DNA of 64,000 nt, taken from assembly GCA_002420145.1 (NCBI GenBank), contig DIHL01000016.1, positions 50,299 through 114,298 on the forward strand, in the 5' to 3' direction. Under the pieces are notes generated by a model that searched no databases, was not told where the DNA came from, and saw only the letters and a program-made list of their open reading frames with translations. This document shows, one piece after another, positions 9,136 to 17,806 of this stretch (its first letter is position 1; the number at the start of each line of letters is the position of its first letter). The translations under genes were made by a program, and so were the position numbers. This DNA comes from Bacteroidetes bacterium UBA5697 (GTDB lineage: Bacteria; Bacteroidota; Bacteroidia; B-17B0; Aurantibacillaceae).

Positions 9136-11742
9136 TTATTTTTCAATCATTATTCGTTGTGATGATGATTGGTTATTTGAACTAACGTTTATTAAATACA
9201 ATCCATTTGCTAGATTTAAATCTGCTAGATTAATTTCAGCTTTAAATTCTGCGCCGTTCGTATTTAATTTTTCAGTTTTATAGATTGATTTACCGTAGAT
9301 GTCAAATACCTCGATGTTGTATTTTGAATCAATTGCATTATCTAAATTGATATTTAACAAACCGTTTGATGGATTAGGAAATAATGCTAATGCCAGTTTA
9401 TTATTTGATGAGTTGCTTATTTCACTTAGGTCATCATTCTTTTTTCTGAAAGGAGAAATAATGCTAGGGCTATATGATTGCCATTGACTACAGTAGGCAT
9501 TTCTAACATAACGAGTAATTCTGTACGTTGTGTTTTTATTAAAAATACCTTGAGTGACAGAACATGTTACGTTGTTTATATTATCATATCCATTGAAATT
9601 TGTATACCCTACTATTTGAGTTTGCCAGCAAGATGGATTTGGATTATTACCTAATTCAGTATTTGATAACACATTTCCGTTAGCGTCAAGCTTTTCAATC
9701 TTCCATTTTTCTTCATATCCAAGTGTGTTTATTCCTGATAAATCATTTGGTGTGGCAGTTATTGTATTATATAGAGAATTTGATGTATTTACTAAATAAC
9801 TAAAATTAGGATTTGGTGCAGAGTATGAATTTACAATAAACTGTTTTTGACCTACACATCCTGTAATTGTATTTGTTATAGTTGCCGCATAAGTAGTTTG
9901 ACCACTTGTAGTTGGAGTTACATTCACACAGTTTATATTACTGCCTCTTTTTCCCCAACTAACGGTGTAGGTAGTAGACGGTTGTTCATATATTTCATCA
10001 ATACATAATGTTAAGCTATTACCTAAACAATTATTGTTAATGCTAGTTAATCCATTTGGAGTGCATGACAAATAAATTATTTTTGGTTCAGATAAAGTCC
10101 AGTTTAAACAATTAGTAAGATTTTGTACAACTGAAGTGATTTTATAATATTTGTTACAAGCTAATTGAGCACTGTTAAAAGTATAAGGAGTCCCTAATGT
10201 ATTTGGGTCCCAAATTACATTTGAATTATAACCGCCTGCAACAGACACTCCAGATTGAGTACACTCTTCTAAAATCCATCCATGATATTCAATAGGGATA
10301 TTTCCATTGTAATTCGCGTTTACTGTAATTTGACTTCCTGAACATACCACGGTATTAGAAATCGTAACACTTGAAGATATAACTGGCACAGGATTTAATT
10401 GTAAAACAGTTGGTAAGCCAAGTTTTGTACCTCCTGTATAACTACCTGATACACCGGTCCAAGGACTCTGAATGGGACCAATGCCTTGATCTGTATCAGG
10501 GTTTAAATTATAATATTGTACTGATCCTGTAGTAAAAGAAGGAAGTTTGTATGCCATGTAAATATTTCCATCTGGACCTCTTTGTAAACCACCATAAGGT
10601 GATGGCTGATTTAAAACTTCATCTATAAAGCATGAAGAATTTTGTATCATCGCTGAGTTTGTATTTGAGGATTGTACATTAAATTGTATGAATCCATTAT
10701 ATCCTGCAGTTGTAAAATTTGTTGTAATGTAAAGTAAATTTCCGTTTGGAGAAAATTCTACCCCATATGGTAACCCGTTACCACACCATCCTTTTGGACC
10801 ACCAGGGGAAAATCCACCCACGATTATTTGATTAGAATAAGTACCTGTTGCTTTATCAAAGTCATATAATTGAAAATGTTGCCCACTAGTAACAGCGCAA
10901 GCTAATCTATTACCCTTGTGATTAAATTTCATTTGTCCTTTTACAGTAGTTTGAGCAGACGGGGTGAAATTATAAGGTGTGGTATTCGAATCTCCACCCA
11001 AATAGCTGTAATTCCATGCTTTATGAGCTCCACTCGTGAAAACTGATGTTACTGACGAGGATTGAAGAGCTGAAATATTTGTGTTTGATGGTGTTACGTG
11101 ATACGTATAGAATGTGTTCTCACCAGCGTTATTGAAAATTTTTTGAAAATTTCCCCCATACACACCAACACCATGGACAGAAACCCAGTATCCACATGTT
11201 TCATCTGTTGTAATTGCTATTTTTTCACCTACTCTAACATTTGGGGGAGTTATTGTGATGTTTTTATCTGTAGTTATATTATCAAAAGTAATTGTGGTAT
11301 TAGGAGCAACACCTGTTACTTTTACTTTTGATACTTTTAAAGGTCCATAACCACCATTATAACCAGTTCCAACCGAAGTAATACCATCAGTTACTGTAAA
11401 AATATAGAAGTATTGATTATTTGTGCCTGGTATTGGGCAAATTGCCGCAGCATGTGTAGAATTTGCCATCCCTGCAGCATAGGTTCCGGTATTTATTGTT
11501 AATTGTAAAGTGTGATTACCATTCCATACTTTTGATCCATCTGTGTAAAGCACAACGTTATTGTTTTGATCAACAATTCCAGCCGCGCCTTCATTTGTAT
11601 TTATTGCAGAGCTATTAATTGAAGAGGCCACATTTCCAGTGAATTTAACTCCAGAATTTGTGCCAAAGTACCAAGTAGTTTGTGCATTTAGCATAGACAT
11701 ACCTGATAATAGAATTAGTGTAAGTGTTTTTCTTAGTTTCAT
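9136..11742 (-). CDS. Secreted beta-propeller-like protein with type A T9SS sorting domain
   Basis: 868 residues beginning with a clear signal peptide (MKLRKTLTLILLSGMSMLNAQ). The N-terminal ~430 residues, rich in W/Y/F-G motifs (TWYFGTNSGVKF, VLYTDGSKVWNG, GLQRGPDGNIYMAY), look like a beta-propeller of the kind seen in many Bacteroidota surface proteins. The middle has Cys-containing Ig-like segments (TVVCSGSQITV, NNCLGNSLTLC). The last ~85 residues are a type A sorting domain (LALFPNPSNGLLNINLD ... GLYLINV ... QRIMIEK). It is predicted to be exported and anchored at the surface or released. No enzymatic motif was recognised. It stands alone, divergent from the sensor kinase and convergent with the amidase. 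Confidence 0.85.
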   Translation of the reverse strand: MKLRKTLTLILLSGMSMLNAQTTWYFGTNSGVKFTGNVASSINSSAINTNEGAAGIVDQNNNVVLYTDGSKVWNGNHTLQLTINTGTYAAGMANSTHAAAICPIPGTNNQYFYIFTVTDGITSVGTGYNGGYGPLKVSKVKVTGVAPNTTITFDNITTDKNITITPPNVRVGEKIAITTDETCGYWVSVHGVGVYGGNFQKIFNNAGENTFYTYHVTPSNTNISALQSSSVTSVFTSGAHKAWNYSYLGGDSNTTPYNFTPSAQTTVKGQMKFNHKGNRLACAVTSGQHFQLYDFDKATGTYSNQIIVGGFSPGGPKGWCGNGLPYGVEFSPNGNLLYITTNFTTAGYNGFIQFNVQSSNTNSAMIQNSSCFIDEVLNQPSPYGGLQRGPDGNIYMAYKLPSFTTGSVQYYNLNPDTDQGIGPIQSPWTGVSGSYTGGTKLGLPTVLQLNPVPVISSSVTISNTVVCSGSQITVNANYNGNIPIEYHGWILEECTQSGVSVAGGYNSNVIWDPNTLGTPYTFNSAQLACNKYYKITSVVQNLTNCLNWTLSEPKIIYLSCTPNGLTSINNNCLGNSLTLCIDEIYEQPSTTYTVSWGKRGSNINCVNVTPTTSGQTTYAATITNTITGCVGQKQFIVNSYSAPNPNFSYLVNTSNSLYNTITATPNDLSGINTLGYEEKWKIEKLDANGNVLSNTELGNNPNPSCWQTQIVGYTNFNGYDNINNVTCSVTQGIFNKNTTYRITRYVRNAYCSQWQSYSPSIISPFRKKNDDLSEISNSSNNKLALALFPNPSNGLLNINLDNAIDSKYNIEVFDIYGKSIYKTEKLNTNGAEFKAEINLADLNLANGLYLINVSSNNQSSSQRIMIEK

Positions 11743-11905
11743 TTTTCAATTGTTTTTTACCTACTCTTTTTAAAGCTTTTCGGTTACCGCTTTGGGGATT
11801 ATTGGCGCAAAAGAACTTTTTAAATTTTAGGTTTTAATGCTATAATTAGTAACTAACAGGTTTGATTTATTATTTAACAGAAAACATAAGCATTTGGTTA
11901 TTAAA

Positions 11906-11937
11906 TTTGTTTTGTGGTTTTAGCTAATCTATATTTG
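11906..11937 (+). promoter_or_regulatory. Consensus Bacteroidota promoter ahead of, or overlapping, the kinase start
   Basis: TTTG (11906-11909), 20 nt, then TATATTTG (11930-11937), an exact TAnnTTTG. It overlaps both candidate start codons (GTG 11914 and TTG 11935), so either the promoter or the assigned start must be reconsidered. Confidence 0.5.
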
Positions 11938-14916
11938 AAAAGGAGTCTTAAATGCTTATTGATTATTGTACTAACAATATTATCATATGAGTACAATGCT
12001 CAAAACACCGTTATAAAACATTATGGAGTAAATCAGGGTTTACCCAGTTCCGAAACGTATTGTGTAACACAGGATAGTAAAGGGTATTTATGGATTGCCA
12101 CAGACGCTGGTGTTGTTAAATATGATGGGTACCAGTTTAAAACTTATACTACAGCCGATGGTTTACCTGATAACACAGTTTTTAAAATTCACGAGGATAA
12201 ATATGGAAGAATTTGGTTTTCTTCCTATTCAGGGCGTTTTGCTTATTATATTCACAAAACAGACTCTATTTATACAATAAAGGCAAATGATGAATTGACG
12301 AAAGTTATAAAAACTTTGCCTCTTGATTTTATTTTTGATGCTAAAGACACTTTGTATGTTTCGGTAGATAGAAAAGGATATCTTAAAATTTATCCTCCAA
12401 ATTATGAGATTGTAAAATCTTATCAGTATGCAACTAATTGTTTATTTGTAAAGCAAATCGATGAAAATAAATTTTTATACGGTAAAAGTTTCTTACATGA
12501 ATTGCCTAGTGCTCCATCTATACCTCTTGTTTTTGATTATGTAAACGATTTGACCTTAAATCGTGTTGATACCTCTACTCAAATTAAATCGTACGGAGGG
12601 GCTGTTTTTTTAGCCAACTTAAATGATAAAATTATTGTTTCAACAGGTGTGAATTTATTTGAAATAAAAAATAGTCGATTTCATTATTTTAAAAGCACAA
12701 ACTCGAAATTTGATTCAACCTATCCTGTTTTAACAGCTAATATAGATTATCAAAACCGCCTTTGGTTAAACACCTTAGGAAAAGGCGTTTATTTAAATAG
12801 TTTAAATGGAGAAAAAACTGATTTGTCTTTCCTTTCAGGAATGTCAGTAACGTCTACGTTTCAAGATCATGCAAAAGGATTGTGGTTTTCTACTCTTGAA
12901 GATGGTTTATTTTATATTCCCACACTAGAATTTAAATTTTATAATAAAGAAAATGGGTTAAGTACTGATAAAATATTTGCCTTAACCAAGCAGAATAATA
13001 CACTTATTTGTTTGGCTGCTAATTATCAATTTAATGATATCGATTTAAATAATTTTTCTATCACTCATCGTAAAAATATAGATAATAGTTCTTTTTGGAA
13101 TATTAAATCATTTGAAAATATATATGTTGTTTGTGGAAGCCCTGCCTACATCTTCGAATCTTCTAAAAAAGTGACAATTCCTATCTATTTTAAAAATAAA
13201 GAAGCAAAGCAGTTTTTAAGAATGAAGGATGTTGAAAATTTTGATACCGAAAACTTATTAGGTTGTGAGTATGGTAGTTTGTTTCTTATTAATAAAAAAA
13301 CAGGGTTAGCTACTAGTATTGTAAATGACTTACCTACGATATTTTCTATTTGCAAGGTTGGTGATGAAATTTATTTAGGCACAAAAACTGGTGTTTATAA
13401 ATACACGAAAAACAAATTAGTGTTTTTAGGAGATAGTTTGCCTTTACTGAAAAGTCGTATTGATGATATTTTATATGTTAATCATCAATTATTTATTGCA
13501 ACAAAAGGTAATGGCGTTTTGCTTTTTGATGGTTCTAGCGCTATAGCACGTTATACAGAACGTGAGGGATTAGCAAGTAATATGGCTAAATACCTCACAG
13601 CGGATAAAGATGGTAATGTTTGGGTAGGAACTAATAGAGGTATTTCTAGATTAAAAAAAATTGATAGTAATCATTATAAAGTAAACACTATTAACTTATC
13701 GGAAGGATTAGTTTCAAGCGAAATAAACCAATTATTAGTAGATGATAGTTTGTTGTTTTTTGCTACTAATAAAGGGCTAGGGCAAGTAAATATTAAACAA
13801 GCATTTAATGAAGGAGTAGTTATTCCTACTTATATAGAAGACCTTTCTATTAATTCGGTAAAGTATAATTACGATACTACATTATTTTTAAATCATCATC
13901 AAAATTTTGTTCAAATTTCCTACAAAGGAATTAATGTAAAAAGTGAAGGTCGGATTTTATATAAATACCGATTAGAGGGACTTGATTCAAGTTGGACTTA
14001 TACAAAAAATACATTTGTTCAGTTTACAACCTTGCCACCTGGTAACTACAAATTTATAGTGTATGCTTTAAACTCTGACGGGCAAACTTCATCATTACCT
14101 GCTGTAATAAATTTTGTTATAAACTCTCCTTTTTGGAAAACATGGTGGTTTTATGTGATTTTGATGTGTTTTGTTTTTATTTTAACGTACTTGGTTTACA
14201 AAAAAAGGGTACAGTTTATTCAGAAACAAGAACAAGAAAAAACAGAAATAAACAAACGAATTTCAGAATCTGAATTAAAAGCATTACGCGCCCAAATGAA
14301 TCCTCATTTCATGTTCAATGCCATTAATTCCATTCAAAATTTCGTTCTAAAAAATGATTCTAAATCAGCGCAAAAGTACTTAACTAAATTCGCAAGATTA
14401 ATTCGGTCAGTACTTGAAAACTCTAAACACGAATTAGTTTGGTTAAACAAAGAAGTAGAGGCACTCGAACTTTATGTAGAACTTGAAGCCTTGAGAGCAT
14501 CTTTTGGTTTTGACTATGAATTTATATTGGAAGATAATTTAAATGCAGAGAATTTATTTATACCACCGATGATTATTCAGCCGTATATCGAAAATGCTAT
14601 TTTGCATGGCATTATTCCTTTAACGGAAAGAAGAGGAATGTTATCTATTAAATTTTCTAAAGAAGGAACCGTGTTGACTTGCATCATTGATGACAATGGT
14701 ATTGGAAGAAAAAAAGCAAAAGAAATTAAAGAAAGAAAACAATTGTCTCATCAATCAATGGGAATGAATGTTACTCAAGATAGAATAGATATTTTGAATC
14801 AGCAGAATGATAATTTATTAACTAAGGTTGTAGTTATTGACAAGGAAATAGATAATAGTTCTTATGGAACAACTGTTGAAATAACTATGAATATTAAAAA
14901 TTCACAAAATGATTAA
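11914..14916 (+). CDS. Sensor histidine kinase: two-component propeller, Y_Y_Y and LytS-type kinase domains
   Basis: About 1000 residues. A signal-peptide-like segment (KRSLKCLLIIVLTIL...YNAQ) leads into periplasmic reg_prop propeller repeats (GYLWIATDAGVVKYDG, GRIWFSS, GNVWVGTNRGISRL). Next come a Y_Y_Y domain (about 650-740, ending in a PGNYKF segment), one membrane helix (WWFYVILMCFVFILTYLVY), and a LytS/YehU-type His_kinase domain with LRAQMNPHFMFNAINS (His798). The HATPase region follows (PYIENAILHGI; DDNGIGRKKA). It should sense an outside ligand and phosphorylate the regulator encoded next, whose start overlaps its end by 8 bp. The start is uncertain: GTG 11914 is used here, but TTG 11935 gives a neater signal peptide, and no in-frame ATG exists. 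Its stimulus cannot be read from the sequence. Confidence 0.88.
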   Translation: MVLANLYLKRSLKCLLIIVLTILSYEYNAQNTVIKHYGVNQGLPSSETYCVTQDSKGYLWIATDAGVVKYDGYQFKTYTTADGLPDNTVFKIHEDKYGRIWFSSYSGRFAYYIHKTDSIYTIKANDELTKVIKTLPLDFIFDAKDTLYVSVDRKGYLKIYPPNYEIVKSYQYATNCLFVKQIDENKFLYGKSFLHELPSAPSIPLVFDYVNDLTLNRVDTSTQIKSYGGAVFLANLNDKIIVSTGVNLFEIKNSRFHYFKSTNSKFDSTYPVLTANIDYQNRLWLNTLGKGVYLNSLNGEKTDLSFLSGMSVTSTFQDHAKGLWFSTLEDGLFYIPTLEFKFYNKENGLSTDKIFALTKQNNTLICLAANYQFNDIDLNNFSITHRKNIDNSSFWNIKSFENIYVVCGSPAYIFESSKKVTIPIYFKNKEAKQFLRMKDVENFDTENLLGCEYGSLFLINKKTGLATSIVNDLPTIFSICKVGDEIYLGTKTGVYKYTKNKLVFLGDSLPLLKSRIDDILYVNHQLFIATKGNGVLLFDGSSAIARYTEREGLASNMAKYLTADKDGNVWVGTNRGISRLKKIDSNHYKVNTINLSEGLVSSEINQLLVDDSLLFFATNKGLGQVNIKQAFNEGVVIPTYIEDLSINSVKYNYDTTLFLNHHQNFVQISYKGINVKSEGRILYKYRLEGLDSSWTYTKNTFVQFTTLPPGNYKFIVYALNSDGQTSSLPAVINFVINSPFWKTWWFYVILMCFVFILTYLVYKKRVQFIQKQEQEKTEINKRISESELKALRAQMNPHFMFNAINSIQNFVLKNDSKSAQKYLTKFARLIRSVLENSKHELVWLNKEVEALELYVELEALRASFGFDYEFILEDNLNAENLFIPPMIIQPYIENAILHGIIPLTERRGMLSIKFSKEGTVLTCIIDDNGIGRKKAKEIKERKQLSHQSMGMNVTQDRIDILNQQNDNLLTKVVVIDKEIDNSSYGTTVEITMNIKNSQND

Positions 14917-15658
14917 AGCAATTATAGTTGATGATGAAAAAGATGGGGCAGAAGTGTTGCAATTTTTGGTACAACAAAATTGTCCTCAAGTGCAAGTGAT
15001 TTCTATGGAACATTCGGTGGAGAGTGCTATTTCGTCCATTCAAAAAATGAAACCAGATTTGGTGTTCATGGATATTGAAATGCCTACAGGAACAGGATTT
15101 GATGTTATTCAAAATACCAATGAAGTGGGTTATGAAACCATTTTTATTACGGCTTACGAGCACTATGCTATTAAAGCTTTTAAAACAAATGCCATTGATT
15201 ATTTGTTGAAGCCAGTAGATGTTGATGAATTGATAAATGCCGTTAAAAATGCTGAGAAAAGAATTAACACATCTAATAAAAATAATAATGCAGCTATTGA
15301 AGCTTTAATTTTAAATGCTATCCAAAAAAGTAAAAAAATATCTATTCCATCACAAAATGGAATTCTTTGGGTGGATTTAGATGATATCATCAGATTTGAA
15401 GCAGACTCTAACTATTCGCATGTATATATAAAAAACAAAAAGAAAATAACGGTTGCTAAAACATTAAAAAGCTTTGAAGATCAATTATCTGATACTATTT
15501 TTTGTAGGATACATAGCGCACATCTTATTAATTTAAATGAGATTGAAAAGTATATAAAAGGTGATGGAGGAGCTCTTATATTAAAAGATGGTTCTAATGT
15601 TCCAGTATCTAGAGCTAATAAAAATGATTTAATGGCTAAATTAAATTTATATCTTTAA
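14909..15658 (+). CDS. LytTR-family response regulator
   Basis: 249 residues. The N-terminal receiver domain has the acidic pair D8/D9, phospho-acceptor D55 (LVFMDIEMP), T81 and K101 (YLLKPVD). The C-terminal half is a LytTR DNA-binding domain (residues ~150-249; ILWVDLDDIIRFEADSNYSHVYIKNKK ... FCRIHSAHLINL). These regulators bind paired direct repeats upstream of target promoters. It overlaps the kinase gene by 8 bp, so the two form a coupled two-component system. Its targets are unknown; the secreted proteins on both sides are candidates by position only. Confidence 0.94.
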   Translation: MIKAIIVDDEKDGAEVLQFLVQQNCPQVQVISMEHSVESAISSIQKMKPDLVFMDIEMPTGTGFDVIQNTNEVGYETIFITAYEHYAIKAFKTNAIDYLLKPVDVDELINAVKNAEKRINTSNKNNNAAIEALILNAIQKSKKISIPSQNGILWVDLDDIIRFEADSNYSHVYIKNKKKITVAKTLKSFEDQLSDTIFCRIHSAHLINLNEIEKYIKGDGGALILKDGSNVPVSRANKNDLMAKLNLYL

Positions 15659-15673
15659 GAAAATTTATTTTTC

Positions 15674-16174
15674 TTGAAAAATATACTTCTTATATCCGAT
15701 ACGCACAGTTATTTAGATAAGGCTTTATTAAAGCATATTGAGGCTGCTGATGAAGTTTGGCATGCTGGCGATATTGGAAATATAGAAGAAGTAACTGATG
15801 TAATTAAAAAAATAAAACCATTGCGTGCTGTATATGGTAATATTGATGATGCCAATGCTCGAAAAGAATTTCCAAAGAATTTGATTTTTTCTTGCGAAAA
15901 TGTAAAGGTATTTATGACGCATATTTGCGGACAACCAACTAATTATTTAAAAGAAGTAAAGGATATTTTAATAGCTGAGAAACCAAAATTATTTATTTGC
16001 GGGCATTCTCATATTTTAAAAGTAATGTATCAAGAACAGTATGATGTGTTACACATGAATCCTGGCGCTTGTGGCATACATGGGTTTCATCAAATTAAAA
16101 CGGTATTACGTTTTGTAATTGATGGAACTGAAATCAAAGATTTAGCGGTGATTGAATTAGGTAAAAGAGTTTAG
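15674..16174 (+). CDS. YfcE/MJ0936-type metallophosphoesterase
   Basis: 166 residues with the full calcineurin-like phosphoesterase motif series: SDTHSY, HAGDIG, GNIDD, FMTHICG and CGHSH, which bind two metal ions. Family members hydrolyse phosphodiester model substrates, with physiological targets mostly unknown. The start must be TTG 15674: an in-frame stop, the regulator's own, lies 15 nt upstream and no ATG intervenes. It follows the response regulator by 15 bp in the same reading frame and is probably co-transcribed with the two-component genes. Confidence 0.9.
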   Translation: MKNILLISDTHSYLDKALLKHIEAADEVWHAGDIGNIEEVTDVIKKIKPLRAVYGNIDDANARKEFPKNLIFSCENVKVFMTHICGQPTNYLKEVKDILIAEKPKLFICGHSHILKVMYQEQYDVLHMNPGACGIHGFHQIKTVLRFVIDGTEIKDLAVIELGKRV

Positions 16175-16280
16175 ATTCCTAAAATTCGTTAATTCAAATT
16201 TATTTTATCTTTCCTTAACAATTTCAAAAACTCTTCAAAGGCTAGTTTTTAGATATTTGATTGAATCAATATTTCATCAC

Positions 16281-16733
16281 ATGCGTCATCTTTTTTTAGG
16301 ATCATTTATTGGATTATCAGTGTCTGCTTTTTCTCAGCAGCAACAACAGTTAGCTAATGTGTTTTTAATTAACAATAGTAATCCAGCAATTCAAATAGCT
16401 CAAACAAATGTGTTTAATGCAAACGATGATAATAATGTAGGCAATCAAATGAGCCAGCAAGGTAATTTTGATGAAAACAAAAACGATGACTTATCAGATG
16501 AAGGATTGAGTAATGTAAGGCAATTATCAAGTTCTGGTAATACGATTGATTTAAACCTATCATTTAAAATGCCTTCTCGTTCTTCATCTTCTTCAAGTGC
16601 TTCTTCTAAATCAAAGTCTCAAAAACATGTCTTCTCAAAGAAATTAAAAAAGTTTGAACGCAATTTTTATGGCAAAATGGGAGCGCATAAAAAAAGCAAA
16701 CACCTTGTCGATGTTTGCTTTAATTGGAAGTAA
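16281..16733 (+). CDS. Small low-complexity secreted protein, unknown function
   Basis: ATG 16281 gives MRHLFLGSFIGLSVSAFSQ, a clean signal peptide, and 150 residues in all; an upstream TTG at 16257 would only add eight residues. The mature chain is Q/N/D-rich, then has a serine run (RSSSSSSASSKSKSQ), then a basic tail (KKLKKFERNFYGKMGAHKKSKH). No domain was recognised. A near-consensus GATATTTG box lies at 16252-16259. The last ~12 codons coincide with a hairpin that serves as the rpoD terminator on the other strand, so the tail may be shaped by RNA structure. It could be a surface or matrix-associated polypeptide. Confidence 0.6.
   Translation: MRHLFLGSFIGLSVSAFSQQQQQLANVFLINNSNPAIQIAQTNVFNANDDNNVGNQMSQQGNFDENKNDDLSDEGLSNVRQLSSSGNTIDLNLSFKMPSRSSSSSSASSKSKSQKHVFSKKLKKFERNFYGKMGAHKKSKHLVDVCFNWK
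16690..16722 (-). terminator. rpoD terminator inside the 3' end of the opposite gene
   Basis: Arms AAAGCAAACA (16693-16702) and TGTTTGCTTT (16712-16721) with a 9-nt loop. On the minus strand the stem is followed by a run of seven T. It begins about 25 nt beyond the rpoD stop and lies within the last codons of the plus-strand gene. Confidence 0.8.
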
Positions 16734-16746
16734 TAATCGTTTAAGA

Positions 16747-17610
16747 TTATCCTAAATATTGTTGTAATAATTTACTTCTTGAACTATGACGTAAACGACG
16801 GATTGCTTTTTCTTTAATCTGACGAACGCGCTCACGAGTTAAATCAAATTTATCACCAATTTCCTCTAATGTTAAACCGTGGTTTAAACCAATTCCGAAA
16901 AATAATTTAACAACGTCTCTTTCTCTTTCTGTTAATGTAGATAAAGCTCTATCAATTTCTTTTGATAAAGATTCCATAATTAAACCAGCATCTGCTTTTA
17001 ACGAATCGTGGTTAACTAATACATCTAATAATGAACTTTCTTCACCATTAGCAAATGGTGCGTCCATACTTACGTGACGACCAGATACTTTCATCGTATC
17101 AGAAACTTTATCAATTGGTAAATCTAATAATTCAGCAATTTCATCAGCACTTGGCTCACGCTCAAATTCTTGTTCTAATTTAGAGTATGCTTTATTAATT
17201 TTATTTAATGAACCAACTTGGTTTAATGGTAAACGTACAATACGAGATTGCTCAGCTAAAGCTTGTAAAATAGATTGACGAATCCACCATACAGCGTAAG
17301 AGATAAATTTAAATCCACGAGTCTCATCAAAACGACGAGCTGCTTTAATTAAACCTAAGTTTCCTTCGTTAATTAAATCTGGTAAACTTAAACCTTGATT
17401 TTGATATTGTTTTGCTACTGATACAACGAAACGTAAGTTAGCACGAGTTAATTTTTCTAAAGCGTCTTGATCTCCATCCTTAATTTTCTTCGCTAAAACA
17501 ACTTCTTCTTCTGCAGTAATTAATTCTTCTCTACCAATTTCTTGAAGATATTTATCTAAAGATGCACTCTCGCGATTGGTAATCGATTTGGTTATTTTTA
17601 GTTGTCTCAT
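16747..17610 (-). CDS. rpoD: Primary sigma factor, Bacteroidota type
   Basis: 287 residues, the short primary sigma typical of Bacteroidota, lacking region 1.1 and the long non-conserved region. Region 1.2 starts at DKYLQEIGREELIT. Region 2 contains ANLRFVVSVAKQYQNQGL, DLINEGNLGL and the -10-binding GFKFISYAVWWIRQSI. Region 3 is ~130-205. Region 4 ends with the helix-turn-helix LTLEEIGDKFDLTRERVRQIKEKAIRRLRH. It directs RNA polymerase to TAnnTTTG/TTTG promoters like those found here ahead of its own gene and of rpsL. Single-gene transcription unit with its own promoter and terminator. Confidence 0.96.
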   Translation of the reverse strand: MRQLKITKSITNRESASLDKYLQEIGREELITAEEEVVLAKKIKDGDQDALEKLTRANLRFVVSVAKQYQNQGLSLPDLINEGNLGLIKAARRFDETRGFKFISYAVWWIRQSILQALAEQSRIVRLPLNQVGSLNKINKAYSKLEQEFEREPSADEIAELLDLPIDKVSDTMKVSGRHVSMDAPFANGEESSLLDVLVNHDSLKADAGLIMESLSKEIDRALSTLTERERDVVKLFFGIGLNHGLTLEEIGDKFDLTRERVRQIKEKAIRRLRHSSRSKLLQQYLG

Positions 17611-17636
17611 TGTATATGGATGGTTTTATAAGCCAA

Positions 17637-17667
17637 CAAAGATAGAAAAAAAAAGGCTTTTTTCCAA
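17637..17667 (-). promoter_or_regulatory. rpoD promoter
   Basis: Read on the minus strand: TTG (17667-17665), 20 nt including a T9 run, then TATCTTTG (17644-17637), an exact TAnnTTTG. The predicted transcription start lies about 20 nt ahead of the rpoD ATG. Confidence 0.7.
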
Positions 17668-17806
17668 TTCTGTATCGCTTTGATTATTAAATGATTAGGT
17701 TTTTGTTATGTTTTTAACAGTTTAATTTTAAGTTTTTAGACTTATAACAAATGTATCAAGACATAAGCCCTAATGCAAAAGATAAATCGGTTGATTTCTT
17801 CGATTT

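Noticed and set aside
17785..17806. Possible htrA terminator (AATCG...CGATT)
   Set aside because: The stem is only 5 bp with an 11-nt loop and a poor T-run; too weak to annotate.
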